From an uncultured bacterium (GTDB taxonomy: Bacteria; Pseudomonadota; Alphaproteobacteria; CAJXXZ01; 1604HC), in contig CAJXXZ010000002.1 of the NCBI GenBank assembly GCA_913063285.1, positions 62,001-126,000 of the forward strand: 64,000 nucleotides of DNA. The letters are read 5' to 3'. Under the pieces are notes generated by a model. It did not search any database, was not told the DNA's origin, and worked only from the letters and a program-made list of their open reading frames with translations. How positions within the stretch are numbered: the first letter of the stretch is position 1; the number at the start of each line of letters is the position of its first letter. A program made the translations under genes and the position numbers. This document shows, in pieces, positions 42,968 through 51,243 of the stretch.

Positions 42968-45900
42968 TTAAATCGAAATTTTATATTTTTCTAACTCTTT
43001 GAGCATTTCTATATTTAATTTTAATTTTCCGATTAGCAAAGGAGTATCATTTTCAAAATGTAAATATATTTCTGTATTATTTTGATTGTTTAACTTTGTT
43101 GAAAGCATTTGATGTAAATTTTTCAATTCTAACTTTGTGGTAACATAAATATGTAATCTTGTTATAGAATTGATATAATCTGAAAAATACATACACTCTC
43201 TAATAATCGTACTACGACCTTTTTCAATTTTCATCCAAATTGGCTCACGATTTTGAGCCGCTTTCTCTATCAAAATCAATTCACTACTCATAGCTAAGCA
43301 TGAAATATTACCTGTATTATCAGACAAAGCAACAATTGCATAAGGTCCTGACTTGCCCTGTTTCATTTGTAATCCTTCAACTATTCCTACACAGCTACTA
43401 ATATCATTATCGATTAAATTTTGTAGTTTTAGTATTTTATAAGGAATATTATGTAGTGGATGTCTATTAAAATATAGACCAAAAGACTCATACTCTTTTT
43501 GTAATGTTATCGACTCATTCCAGATCTCGACTTTGGGTGCAGATTCTTCAATTGAAAATAATGATGGAGTTTTTTGAACGTAATTCATTTGAGCATGTAA
43601 AGCAGCACGATTTTGATTAAAATCATCAAACACTCCAGCATTTATTAAACTTTCTACAGATCTTTTATTTATATTTACACGTCTCATAAAATCTTCAAAA
43701 TTTAGAAAATATTGTTTTTCTCGTTCTTGTATGATTGAGTTTATATGACTTTCTCCTATGTTTTTCAAAGCTCCCAAACTATAACGAATCATACCTTTTT
43801 CTAGTGTAAATTTATTAAAAGAATAATTAATATTAGGAGGTAAAATTGTAATTTTCATTCTTCTAGCTTCTTGTATTAACAAGCTTAATTTATCTATATT
43901 ATGTTGATCATATGTCATTGCTGAAGATAAAAACTCTGCTGAATAGTGTGATTTTAAATAAGCCATTTGATATCCGATAATTGCATATGCTGTAGAATGA
44001 GCTTTATTAAATGCATAATTTGCAAATCGTGAAATTTCTTCAAACAATTCTTCTGCTACCGATCTTTCGCCTCCTTGTTTTTTTAAAATACCATTTACAA
44101 AGATCTGTCGTTGTCGTTCCATCTCTGCGACAACCTTTTTTCCCATTGCATAACGTAATAGATCAGCTTCTCCACTTGAGTAACCAGCTAACTCCTTTGC
44201 AAGATGAATTATCTGCTCCTGATATATCAAAATTCCATTTGTTACACCAAGAATATTCTTCATGCCCTCATAAGAGTAATTTTCTTTTTCCTCTCCTTTT
44301 CTGTGACGTAAAAACTTAGGAATATTATCCATAGGTCCTGGTCTATACAAAGCAACTACAGCAATCAAATCTTCAATACTATTTGCTTGCATATCAAAGA
44401 TTAGTTTAGTCATTCCCTTAGTCTCAAATTGAAATACGCCAACAGTCAAACCATTACACAACATTTCATATGTCTTTTCATCATTTAAAGCAATTTCATT
44501 AATGTCAATCTTATTTGGCAAAAGCTTAATTGTTTCATTTATAATGGTTAATGCTGTCAAACCCAAAAAATCAAATTTTACTAATCCTGATTTCTCAACA
44601 TGTTTCATAGAAAACTGAGTCACAAGTAAAAAACTGTTTTCATCAGTATTTAATGGCATTATTTTGTAAATAGGTTGATTTGCAATTACAACACCCGCTG
44701 CATGTACCGAAATATGACGATGTAAACCTTCCAGTTTTTTACTTAATTGAAATAATTTATTTAAATCCTTATCATTCTTAATCATATTAGCAAATGACTC
44801 ATCCTTATCAAAAGTTTCTTGTAAGGAAAAAGATTTTCCAAACAGAGATGGTACTTTTTTTGCTAATGCATCAACTTTATAATAAGGTAACTTCATTACA
44901 CGACCTACATCTTTGAGTGCAGCTCTAGCTTGTAAAGATCCAAAGGCTACTATATGTGCAACATGATTTTCTCCATATTTTTGCTGTACATACTTGATCA
45001 CTTTTGACCTACCTTCAGGACAAAAATCTATGTCAAAATCTGTCATTGTAACTCTATGTGGATTTAAAAAACGTTCAAAAACAAGATTAAATCTTAAAGG
45101 ATCTATATTTGTAATTTTTAATGACCAAGCTACAATTGATCCAGCACCAGACCCACGACCAGGACCAACCGGAATATCATTTTTTAAAGCAAATTTAATA
45201 AAATCACTTACAATTAAAAAATATCCAGAAAAACCCAAATCTTTAATAACAGATAACTCATAATTTAATTGATCAATATACTGATTTTTATTCTGAATAT
45301 TATGCTCGACAAATCTTTCTTCAAGTCCATCATTTGCTAGCTTTACAATTAGATCATTTTCTTTATTCTCAGTATCTAAATATCTAGGAAGTTGCGGCTT
45401 TGATTCTTTTAACATAAAATTACATTTTTCAGCAAATAAATGAGTGTTTTCTAAAGCTTCAGGAATATTTTCAAATAATTGTAACATACGATCATTTGTA
45501 AATAATTCATAATATTCACTTGAGTGAAACTTGTCTTGTGAGTAAAGATAATCTCCATATTTAATACACTGTAGTGCATTATGCGCTTCCATATCTTGAG
45601 AATGCAAATATCTGGAAATTGGTAAAGCAATTATAGAAATATCAAGTTCAAGTGAAATTTTTTTTCCAATATTCATATTAGGCAACATGACACCTGCATA
45701 ACATCTATTTGAAAAATACTTAAGTAAATTATGTTTTAAAATTTGTAGAGAGTTCATTTTCATATATGGATCAGTTATAATTAGTATTCCTGAAGAATGA
45801 TTTTCAAAATCAGACCATTCAATATGCTGCGTACCTCTTATATTACTGTTTGTAATCAACCAAGATAAATTTTCATATCCTTCTTGATTTTCACAATATG

Positions 45901-46114
45901 CTGCTAGACGAATGCCTCCTTCTATATTTAAAAAAGATCCTATTATAGCTTTTTTGTTATTTTTTTTACATAACTGACAAAACTCAAAGGCTCCATGTAA
46001 GTTATGCTCATCTAATAAAGCAATACACTCAAACTCTCTTTTTATTAATTCTGAAATTTTTATGGTGCTTGTTAGAAACGAGTAACTTGTTTGAACTCCT
46101 AAAGGAACATACAT
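42968..46114 (-). CDS. dnaE: DNA polymerase III alpha subunit
   Basis: Replicative polymerase. Order: PHP domain (about 1-250), polymerase core with PVGPGRGSGAGSIVAWSLKI, catalytic acids in MTDFDIDFCPEGRSKVIKYV, and helix-hairpin/finger region GVFQFETKGMTKLIFDM ... VVALYRPGPMDNIPKFL, then a C-terminal OB-fold (VGIVEGLQMKQGKSGPYAIV). At 1048 aa it is roughly 100 residues shorter than E. coli DnaE, losing mostly C-terminal sequence. The PHP N-terminus reads VPLGVQTSYSFL, lacking the metal-binding His pair, so proofreading must come from the separate dnaQ (23.7 kb). Confidence 0.96.
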   Translation of the reverse strand: MYVPLGVQTSYSFLTSTIKISELIKREFECIALLDEHNLHGAFEFCQLCKKNNKKAIIGSFLNIEGGIRLAAYCENQEGYENLSWLITNSNIRGTQHIEWSDFENHSSGILIITDPYMKMNSLQILKHNLLKYFSNRCYAGVMLPNMNIGKKISLELDISIIALPISRYLHSQDMEAHNALQCIKYGDYLYSQDKFHSSEYYELFTNDRMLQLFENIPEALENTHLFAEKCNFMLKESKPQLPRYLDTENKENDLIVKLANDGLEERFVEHNIQNKNQYIDQLNYELSVIKDLGFSGYFLIVSDFIKFALKNDIPVGPGRGSGAGSIVAWSLKITNIDPLRFNLVFERFLNPHRVTMTDFDIDFCPEGRSKVIKYVQQKYGENHVAHIVAFGSLQARAALKDVGRVMKLPYYKVDALAKKVPSLFGKSFSLQETFDKDESFANMIKNDKDLNKLFQLSKKLEGLHRHISVHAAGVVIANQPIYKIMPLNTDENSFLLVTQFSMKHVEKSGLVKFDFLGLTALTIINETIKLLPNKIDINEIALNDEKTYEMLCNGLTVGVFQFETKGMTKLIFDMQANSIEDLIAVVALYRPGPMDNIPKFLRHRKGEEKENYSYEGMKNILGVTNGILIYQEQIIHLAKELAGYSSGEADLLRYAMGKKVVAEMERQRQIFVNGILKKQGGERSVAEELFEEISRFANYAFNKAHSTAYAIIGYQMAYLKSHYSAEFLSSAMTYDQHNIDKLSLLIQEARRMKITILPPNINYSFNKFTLEKGMIRYSLGALKNIGESHINSIIQEREKQYFLNFEDFMRRVNINKRSVESLINAGVFDDFNQNRAALHAQMNYVQKTPSLFSIEESAPKVEIWNESITLQKEYESFGLYFNRHPLHNIPYKILKLQNLIDNDISSCVGIVEGLQMKQGKSGPYAIVALSDNTGNISCLAMSSELILIEKAAQNREPIWMKIEKGRSTIIRECMYFSDYINSITRLHIYVTTKLELKNLHQMLSTKLNNQNNTEIYLHFENDTPLLIGKLKLNIEMLKELEKYKISI

Positions 46115-46121
46115 ATTGTTT

Positions 46122-46150
46122 ATTATAATTCATTATACAAATGTATGAAA
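46122..46150 (-). promoter_or_regulatory. Putative promoter of dnaE, leaderless spacing
   Basis: On the minus strand TTTCAT, 17-nt spacer, perfect TATAAT (46127-46122), then 7 nt to the ATG with no Shine-Dalgarno. Same -35/-10 combination as upstream of bamD. Confidence 0.4.
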
Positions 46151-46171
46151 TACAAATTATGAACAGTAAGT

Positions 46172-46909
46172 TCAGAAAGGCACATCCATATCTTCTGAAT
46201 ATCCGCTACTACTACTTACATTGTTTGTATTATTAGCTCTTGTCAAAATTATAAAATCAAAAACTTCTATTTCAACATTATTTCGTGCTTCACCATTCAT
46301 ATCTGTCCAAGAAGAAGGTCTTAATCTACCTTTTACAAACACCTTACTACCTTTTTTCAAGTATTTCTCCGCTAATTCAGATAACTTTTGATTAAAAATT
46401 ACAATTTGATGCCAGTTTGTCTTGGAAATCTTCTCTTGTGTATCTTTGTTATATTTTTCTTCTGATGTAGCCATTGGAAACTTAGCTATATTTCCACTCT
46501 TACCCTGTCTAATAATTGGATCTTTTCCTAGATTTCCAATTAAAGATATTAAGCTCTTAGATGGATGAGATTTTCTTTCTTCATGATCCTTTAGTATTAC
46601 AAAATCTAAAACTTCAATCGTTACAGAATCGGAATTTGTGTTTTTTTCTGTTACTTCTGATGTAACTCTTATCTTACCTGAAATATAAATCAGACAATCT
46701 TTTTTAATTTGATTTTTAATACTATCTTTTACGTTTTGTTGTAAAACCACACACTCATGAGTATATGTTTTGGATACATTTTCTCCATCTTTATTTACCC
46801 ACTCTTCATGAGTATTGATGAAAAACTTAACTCCATCAATTTGATCTAGAGACTCTAAATCGGAGATCACACGACCAATAAAAAATGCACTGTTTTCTGA
46901 ACGAGCCAT
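46172..46909 (-). CDS. ssb: Single-stranded DNA-binding protein with two OB folds
   Basis: 245 aa with two consecutive SSB-type OB folds. OB1 (about 1-112) has NSAFFIGRVISDLESLDQID, ECVVLQQNVKDSIKNQIKKD, CLIYISGKIRVTSE and TIEVLDFVIL. OB2 (about 118-222) is closer to consensus: LIGNLGKDPIIRQGKSGNIA, NWHQIVIFNQKLSELAEKYL, SKVFVKGRLRPSSW and VEIEVFDFIILT. A short Ser/Asn linker leads to the acidic tip EDMDVPF, matching the usual DDDIPF partner-binding tail. Normal proteobacterial SSB is one OB fold of ~150 aa working as a tetramer; a double-OB protein would work as a dimer, as in Deinococcus-Thermus. AGGA precedes the ATG. Confidence 0.92.
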   Translation of the reverse strand: MARSENSAFFIGRVISDLESLDQIDGVKFFINTHEEWVNKDGENVSKTYTHECVVLQQNVKDSIKNQIKKDCLIYISGKIRVTSEVTEKNTNSDSVTIEVLDFVILKDHEERKSHPSKSLISLIGNLGKDPIIRQGKSGNIAKFPMATSEEKYNKDTQEKISKTNWHQIVIFNQKLSELAEKYLKKGSKVFVKGRLRPSSWTDMNGEARNNVEIEVFDFIILTRANNTNNVSSSSGYSEDMDVPF

Positions 46910-46939
46910 GATGAATCCTACAACAAAACATTTAATAAA

Positions 46940-47788
46940 TCAATATCTTTTGCTATCCTGCGCAACTACATTTTTAATGTGAGAGATTGATGCTAATTCT
47001 TTTAGCTTGTTTTGATAAATAAGTAGGTTAGATTGCAGATCATACACCTCTTTTTTGGATTTACAGCTCTCTATATTTAGATAAAAGGATAGAGATAATA
47101 TTACAAAACAATACATACCACACAAAATAGATTGTTGTAAAAATTGTGGGCAAAGGTAATTTTGTACACTTTTTAAAGATATATCTCTTACAACTTCTTG
47201 ATATTTTCCAGCATTCAACTCACAGTTAAAGGTTCGTAAACAGCATATTGAATTTGTAAATTTATATAACCTGCTTTGTAATTCTTCTATTTTGTTTTCA
47301 ATTTTATCCTTTGACTGATAAGTTTCACAAAATAAAGGATTTGTGTTTAGTAATCCAATAGCTAAATATTCTCCTTTTTCATAAATAATCCAAAGCTCCA
47401 ACTCATCTATATCATCATTAACAATCTTCTTTAAATATAAAACCTTTGCATAAACCAAAGCCTTAGCCTTCTTTTGATATCTAAGATCATGATAAATCCA
47501 AACAACCCAATCATTTACAACATACTGATGCATTACACTTCCTCTAATCGTCTGTGTTTTAAAATTAATCCACTGTCTTTTTTCAAAAAAACTTAAATTT
47601 TCAGGAATCAATTCCGTGATAAAGTGTGTATACTCTTCTGAAATAAATTTTTCATTTGTTTTTCCTGCTATATTTTCAAGAGTACGTAAATCATAAACTC
47701 TCTCTTCATCTCTTCTATAAACAGAAAAGTCTTTTTTGATCAAATGTATGACATTGAACAATTTTTCCTCCTTAAAAAATATCAGCAT
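46940..47788 (-). CDS. GspL/PilN-like inner-membrane assembly protein (putative)
   Basis: 282 aa. The N-terminal ~220 residues are soluble and presumably cytoplasmic. A single transmembrane helix (about 225-245, ILCGMYCFVILSLSFYLNI) is followed by a short periplasmic coiled coil (KKEVYDLQSNLLIYQNKLKE). This is the GspL / fused PilM-PilN topology. The start lies inside the end of gspF (17-nt overlap) in the gspE-gspF-this order, so it is almost certainly part of the same machine. I see no clear actin-like motifs, so the family name is inferred from topology and context. Confidence 0.55.
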   Translation of the reverse strand: MLIFFKEEKLFNVIHLIKKDFSVYRRDEERVYDLRTLENIAGKTNEKFISEEYTHFITELIPENLSFFEKRQWINFKTQTIRGSVMHQYVVNDWVVWIYHDLRYQKKAKALVYAKVLYLKKIVNDDIDELELWIIYEKGEYLAIGLLNTNPLFCETYQSKDKIENKIEELQSRLYKFTNSICCLRTFNCELNAGKYQEVVRDISLKSVQNYLCPQFLQQSILCGMYCFVILSLSFYLNIESCKSKKEVYDLQSNLLIYQNKLKELASISHIKNVVAQDSKRY

Positions 47789-48932
47789 TAGATATTACTA
47801 AAAATGCGGGCATAAAGATTAAGTATCCAGTGAAAATAATAACGACACTTAAAAAAATAAATAATATAGGTTGTATATAATCTTGTGTTAATTTTAATAA
47901 TATAAATAATTTGTTTTCGTAACTTTGAGCAATTTGAAGTAATCCAACATCCAACTCTCCAATATTTTCATATATTTTTATTGTATGAGATATTTCAGTG
48001 TTTAAACTCTCACAACCACTAGATATAGATTTTCCATTTATAATTTCTCTTAAAATAGTATTAAATTTTTTAGACATTTTTTTATCATCAACATACTCAT
48101 TAGATATTTTCCATGCTTCAATTATCGACAATCCACTTTTCAATCCTGTAGATAAAGAATAAAAAAACAGCATGTACTGCTTATATCTAAAATAATTTGA
48201 AATAATTGGAATGTTTTTAAGTATAGTGTATCTTTTGATATAAAATGTAATAAAAAAAGTCAAAATACAAACAAGGCTGGTTAATCTGTTTTTAATAAAA
48301 AAATCATTTAGTTGAATTATATAATGATATATTTGAGGAATATCACTGTGAGATTCTTTTAAAAGATCAATTGTACCTGGTAGTAGATATACAAACACCA
48401 TAAACAATGTTGCAAAAATGATCAAGCAAACCAATGCTGGATATCTAAGTGTTTCTGATATTTTTTTCTTATAATTAAGTAAATTTGAGTGAAAACTTGC
48501 AATTTGTGTACATGTTTCTGGTAAATTACTACATTTTTCCGCAACAAAAAGTAATTGAATGGAAAAACTAGAAAAATATTGCTTATACATTACAAATGCC
48601 TCAAATAAAGATCTACCACTTTTTAAATCATCAACTATTCCTGTAGTTATAACTTGATGTTTTTCTGAAAGAGATTGACCTAATATTTGTAATGCTAGGG
48701 GAAGAGCTAGACCTGTTTTTAAAAGAAAAGATAAATGTGAAAAAAATGTAACAATTTCCTCATCGTTTAAACTTTGATTAAAAAAATAATTCCACAAATT
48801 AAAATGTAGAGATATTATTTCGCAATTATCCTTAAGTATTTTTCGCATTGCTTCTTGATAGTTGTTTGCCTGCAAAGCTCCATATACTTTTTTTCCATCA
48901 TGTGATATTTTTGTGTAATTGTATATATACAA
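47772..48932 (-). CDS. gspF: Type II secretion / type IV pilus platform protein (GspF/PilC family)
   Basis: Polytopic inner-membrane protein that couples the ATPase to pseudopilus assembly. The GspF repeat appears twice: EIVTFFSHLSFLLKTGLALP...ALQILG, and KQYMLFFYSLSTGLKSGLSI...EAWKIS. Membrane helices are at about 160-185, 205-230 and 350-380. An N-terminal YNYTKISHDGKKVYGALQAN domain matches the family's opening. 386 aa, normal. Separated from gspE by 3 nt. By sequence it could equally be named pilC. Confidence 0.88.
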   Translation of the reverse strand: MYIYNYTKISHDGKKVYGALQANNYQEAMRKILKDNCEIISLHFNLWNYFFNQSLNDEEIVTFFSHLSFLLKTGLALPLALQILGQSLSEKHQVITTGIVDDLKSGRSLFEAFVMYKQYFSSFSIQLLFVAEKCSNLPETCTQIASFHSNLLNYKKKISETLRYPALVCLIIFATLFMVFVYLLPGTIDLLKESHSDIPQIYHYIIQLNDFFIKNRLTSLVCILTFFITFYIKRYTILKNIPIISNYFRYKQYMLFFYSLSTGLKSGLSIIEAWKISNEYVDDKKMSKKFNTILREIINGKSISSGCESLNTEISHTIKIYENIGELDVGLLQIAQSYENKLFILLKLTQDYIQPILFIFLSVVIIFTGYLIFMPAFLVISNADIF

Positions 48933-48935
48933 AAC

Positions 48936-50342
48936 TTAATCTCCTATTTCTATATGTCTTTTAATTTCTTGTAAATTTGTAATTCCAGACCTTACTTTTT
49001 GAAAAGCATCTTCATAAATATCTGTAAAGCCTTTTTCTTTTAATTGATGTAGTTTGTTTATCTTTGGTACCTTAGAAAAAATTAACTCCTTGTTTTCATC
49101 ATCAATCAACAAACTTTCTGCAATAATAACTCTACCAAAAAATCCCGTATAGCTACATTTTTCACAACCAATGCAATCATAAACTACATCACAATTAAGT
49201 AGTTTTTTCTCTATTTCACTTGTTTTTCTCTGCTTTTTACACCAGTTACACAAACAACGAATAAGTCTTTGTGAGATTACACCTTTTAAGTATTGTTCTA
49301 ACAAAACTCTATGATTGCTTAACTCTTTTAATCTATCGACACTGCTTAATATATCATGAGTGTGTAATGTGCTAAAAACTTTATGTCCCGTCATGGATGC
49401 TCTTATAGTCATATCAACAGTATCAGAGTCTCTAATCTCTCCAATTAATATTACATCAGGATCTTGTCTTAATATTGATCTAAGTCCAAGATTGAAATTC
49501 ATCTTTGGATATTCTCTTATATCACTTTGTACAATTCCTGGTATAACACACTCTACAGGATCTTCTAATGTCATTATGTTTTTACTTTCATCATTCAGAG
49601 CGTTAATCATACTATATAGTGATGTGCTTTTTCCTGAACCTGTAGGTCCTGTAAATAACACGAGACCATAAGGCAGTTTTTCATATTTTTTTACATTGTA
49701 ATGATTATGATTTGAGTATTGTACAAAATCAAAATTGATTGTTTTTGCATCACCAACTCTACGTATAACTATATTCTCTCCAAATATTGTTGGATGTGTT
49801 GCTACTCGAAAATTTTCATCTCTAAAAGCACATTTGTGTACAAAACTTCCATCCTGTGATTTTCTGGTTTCTGAAATATCTATATTTGATATAATCTTTA
49901 TTCTCACACATAAATTTTTCCAAAATTCTTTTTCTATAGTAAATTTAACATACAAAACTCCATCTATTCTATATTTTATTTTCAAAACTTCTTTTTCTGG
50001 GCAAAAGTGTATATCTGAAGTGTTTTGAGATAATGAGTGAAAAATCAACTTTTCTAAAAAATCATTTACAGATATGTTTTGAAATTTTTTTAGATCTAGC
50101 TGGTAATATTCATCTATACATCTTAAAATTGTATTCTTTTTCTCCTTTATAATATTTATTTTTTCACAATTTAGTGTTGACTGTACTTTTTTCAATACAT
50201 AATTTTCATTATCATAAAGAATAATAGTTACATTTTCATTATCAAAACCCAAAGGGCAAAAAACATTTTCCCTAAGTAGTTCATATGAGAATTTATGTAT
50301 TAACTCTTTATTAATAGAGGTGTGATTATTTGTGTTTATCAA
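48936..50342 (-). CDS. gspE: Type II secretion / type IV pilus assembly ATPase (GspE/PilB family)
   Basis: Hexameric secretion ATPase. Domains in order: short N-terminal region, SQNTSDIHFCPEKEVLKIKY (N2 domain), Walker A GPTGSGKSTSLYSMINAL, Asp box MTLEDPVECVIPGIVQSDIR, Walker B DPDVILIGEIRDSDTVDM, His box TGHKVFSTLHTHD, and a C-terminal four-Cys zinc module (CNWC ... CIGCEKC). The frame opens at a TTG (50369), but another TTG at 50342 has AAGGA at proper spacing, so I prefer that. Just upstream a tiny frame (MNLNDLIEFVN) ends near the first TTG and could be a leader peptide. The operon is gspE-gspF-gspL-like. Confidence 0.92.
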   Translation of the reverse strand: MINTNNHTSINKELIHKFSYELLRENVFCPLGFDNENVTIILYDNENYVLKKVQSTLNCEKINIIKEKKNTILRCIDEYYQLDLKKFQNISVNDFLEKLIFHSLSQNTSDIHFCPEKEVLKIKYRIDGVLYVKFTIEKEFWKNLCVRIKIISNIDISETRKSQDGSFVHKCAFRDENFRVATHPTIFGENIVIRRVGDAKTINFDFVQYSNHNHYNVKKYEKLPYGLVLFTGPTGSGKSTSLYSMINALNDESKNIMTLEDPVECVIPGIVQSDIREYPKMNFNLGLRSILRQDPDVILIGEIRDSDTVDMTIRASMTGHKVFSTLHTHDILSSVDRLKELSNHRVLLEQYLKGVISQRLIRCLCNWCKKQRKTSEIEKKLLNCDVVYDCIGCEKCSYTGFFGRVIIAESLLIDDENKELIFSKVPKINKLHQLKEKGFTDIYEDAFQKVRSGITNLQEIKRHIEIGD

Positions 50343-50474
50343 CTTAAATCCTTTTTGATTAATTAACAAATTCGATAAGATCGTTTAAATTCATAATTTG
50401 CGGTTTACAAAAGAAACCACGATATCATTTATATATAATACACAATTTAAGTCAATTGATTTTTTATTATTTAT

Positions 50475-50584
50475 TTGTGAATTTTGTGAATTTTATAAGA
50501 TATTAATTCATTTTTAATTGATTTAATTTTTATTACAAAGGATATTCACAGGCTTGTGATTTATTTACTATTGTGAATTTGTGA
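50475..50584 (+). promoter_or_regulatory. Cluster of TTGTGA motifs between gspE and the yfgM-like gene
   Basis: TTGTGA occurs at 50475, 50484, 50554, 50571 and 50579, and inverted (TTCACA) at 50545. Two direct pairs are spaced 8-9 bp, and one inverted pair is TCACA-N4/5-TGTGA. It lies in a 275-bp divergent intergenic region. TGTGA is a CRP/FNR-type half-site, but the arrangement is not the CRP consensus; the binding factor is unknown. Confidence 0.4.
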
Positions 50585-50609
50585 TTTATTATTTTTCATT
50601 AATGTAATA

Positions 50610-50638
50610 TTGAAAATTTTGTTTTTGGGCATTATACT
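50610..50638 (+). promoter_or_regulatory. Promoter of the yfgM-like/bamB-like/der operon, leaderless spacing
   Basis: TTGAAA (50610-50615), exact 17-nt spacer, TATACT (50633-50638), then 6 nt (ACATAA) to the ATG at 50645. No Shine-Dalgarno sequence. Confidence 0.6.
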
Positions 50639-50644
50639 ACATAA

Positions 50645-51241
50645 ATGGACTTTAACTTAATCCAAATTCTTACAAATTGGTTTCAGGAGAATGAAAAAAC
50701 TATAAGAAACTATGTTGTTTTTATTGTTTTTTCGGTATCATTCTATTTCACTTGGCTGTTTTTTTACGAATTCCATATTACATCTAAAATGGAAGAAAAC
50801 TGTAGATATTTTCATAAAATTATGGACGGAGATATTTCTGCTAAACAATATCTAGAAAAAGAAAATGGAAGTTATGGTTTTTTTTCTAGAGCTTTAAGTG
50901 TTTGTAATTTAAATTCCACAGATATTAATTATGATGAAAAAATAAAAAGTTTTTCAAATGAGGTACTTAACGATAAAGTAGAGTTTTATTCATTATTTGT
51001 TTTATCTGGGTATATAAGAGATAAAAACTTTGGAAATATAAATGTTAGAAACAAGTACCTAAATCCCTGGAATAAACTTTTTGAATTTTTTATCTGTGGA
51101 AAATCTAGAGTCAAACCATCAATGCTTAAAAAATCTACATATCTATTACCCTTCTTTGTTGCAGATAATACAAATATAACAGATGATGATTTTGAACACA
51201 TTCTTAAGAATGGAAAAGAATTCTTTGAAGGAGAAGATTAA
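50645..51241 (+). CDS. YfgM-like membrane-anchored protein upstream of bamB/der
   Basis: 198 aa. One transmembrane helix (about 22-44, YVVFIVFSVSFYFTWLFFYE) preceded by a short cytoplasmic part, then a helical periplasmic region. In many proteobacteria a TPR protein of this topology (YfgM) precedes bamB and der, and here the next two genes are a BamB-like lipoprotein and der, spaced by 2 and -4 nt. TPR repeats are not clear by eye, so the assignment rests on topology and synteny. YfgM links the Sec translocon to periplasmic chaperones. Confidence 0.5.
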   Translation: MDFNLIQILTNWFQENEKTIRNYVVFIVFSVSFYFTWLFFYEFHITSKMEENCRYFHKIMDGDISAKQYLEKENGSYGFFSRALSVCNLNSTDINYDEKIKSFSNEVLNDKVEFYSLFVLSGYIRDKNFGNINVRNKYLNPWNKLFEFFICGKSRVKPSMLKKSTYLLPFFVADNTNITDDDFEHILKNGKEFFEGED

Positions 51242-51243
51242 TA

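Noticed and set aside
44011-44319. Open frame antisense to dnaE
   Set aside because: It lies opposite conserved polymerase sequence; the composition is typical of an antisense shadow.
50545-50559. CRP binding site
   Set aside because: The half-sites are in the order TCACA...TGTGA, the reverse of the CRP consensus TGTGA-N6-TCACA, so I report only an unassigned motif cluster.
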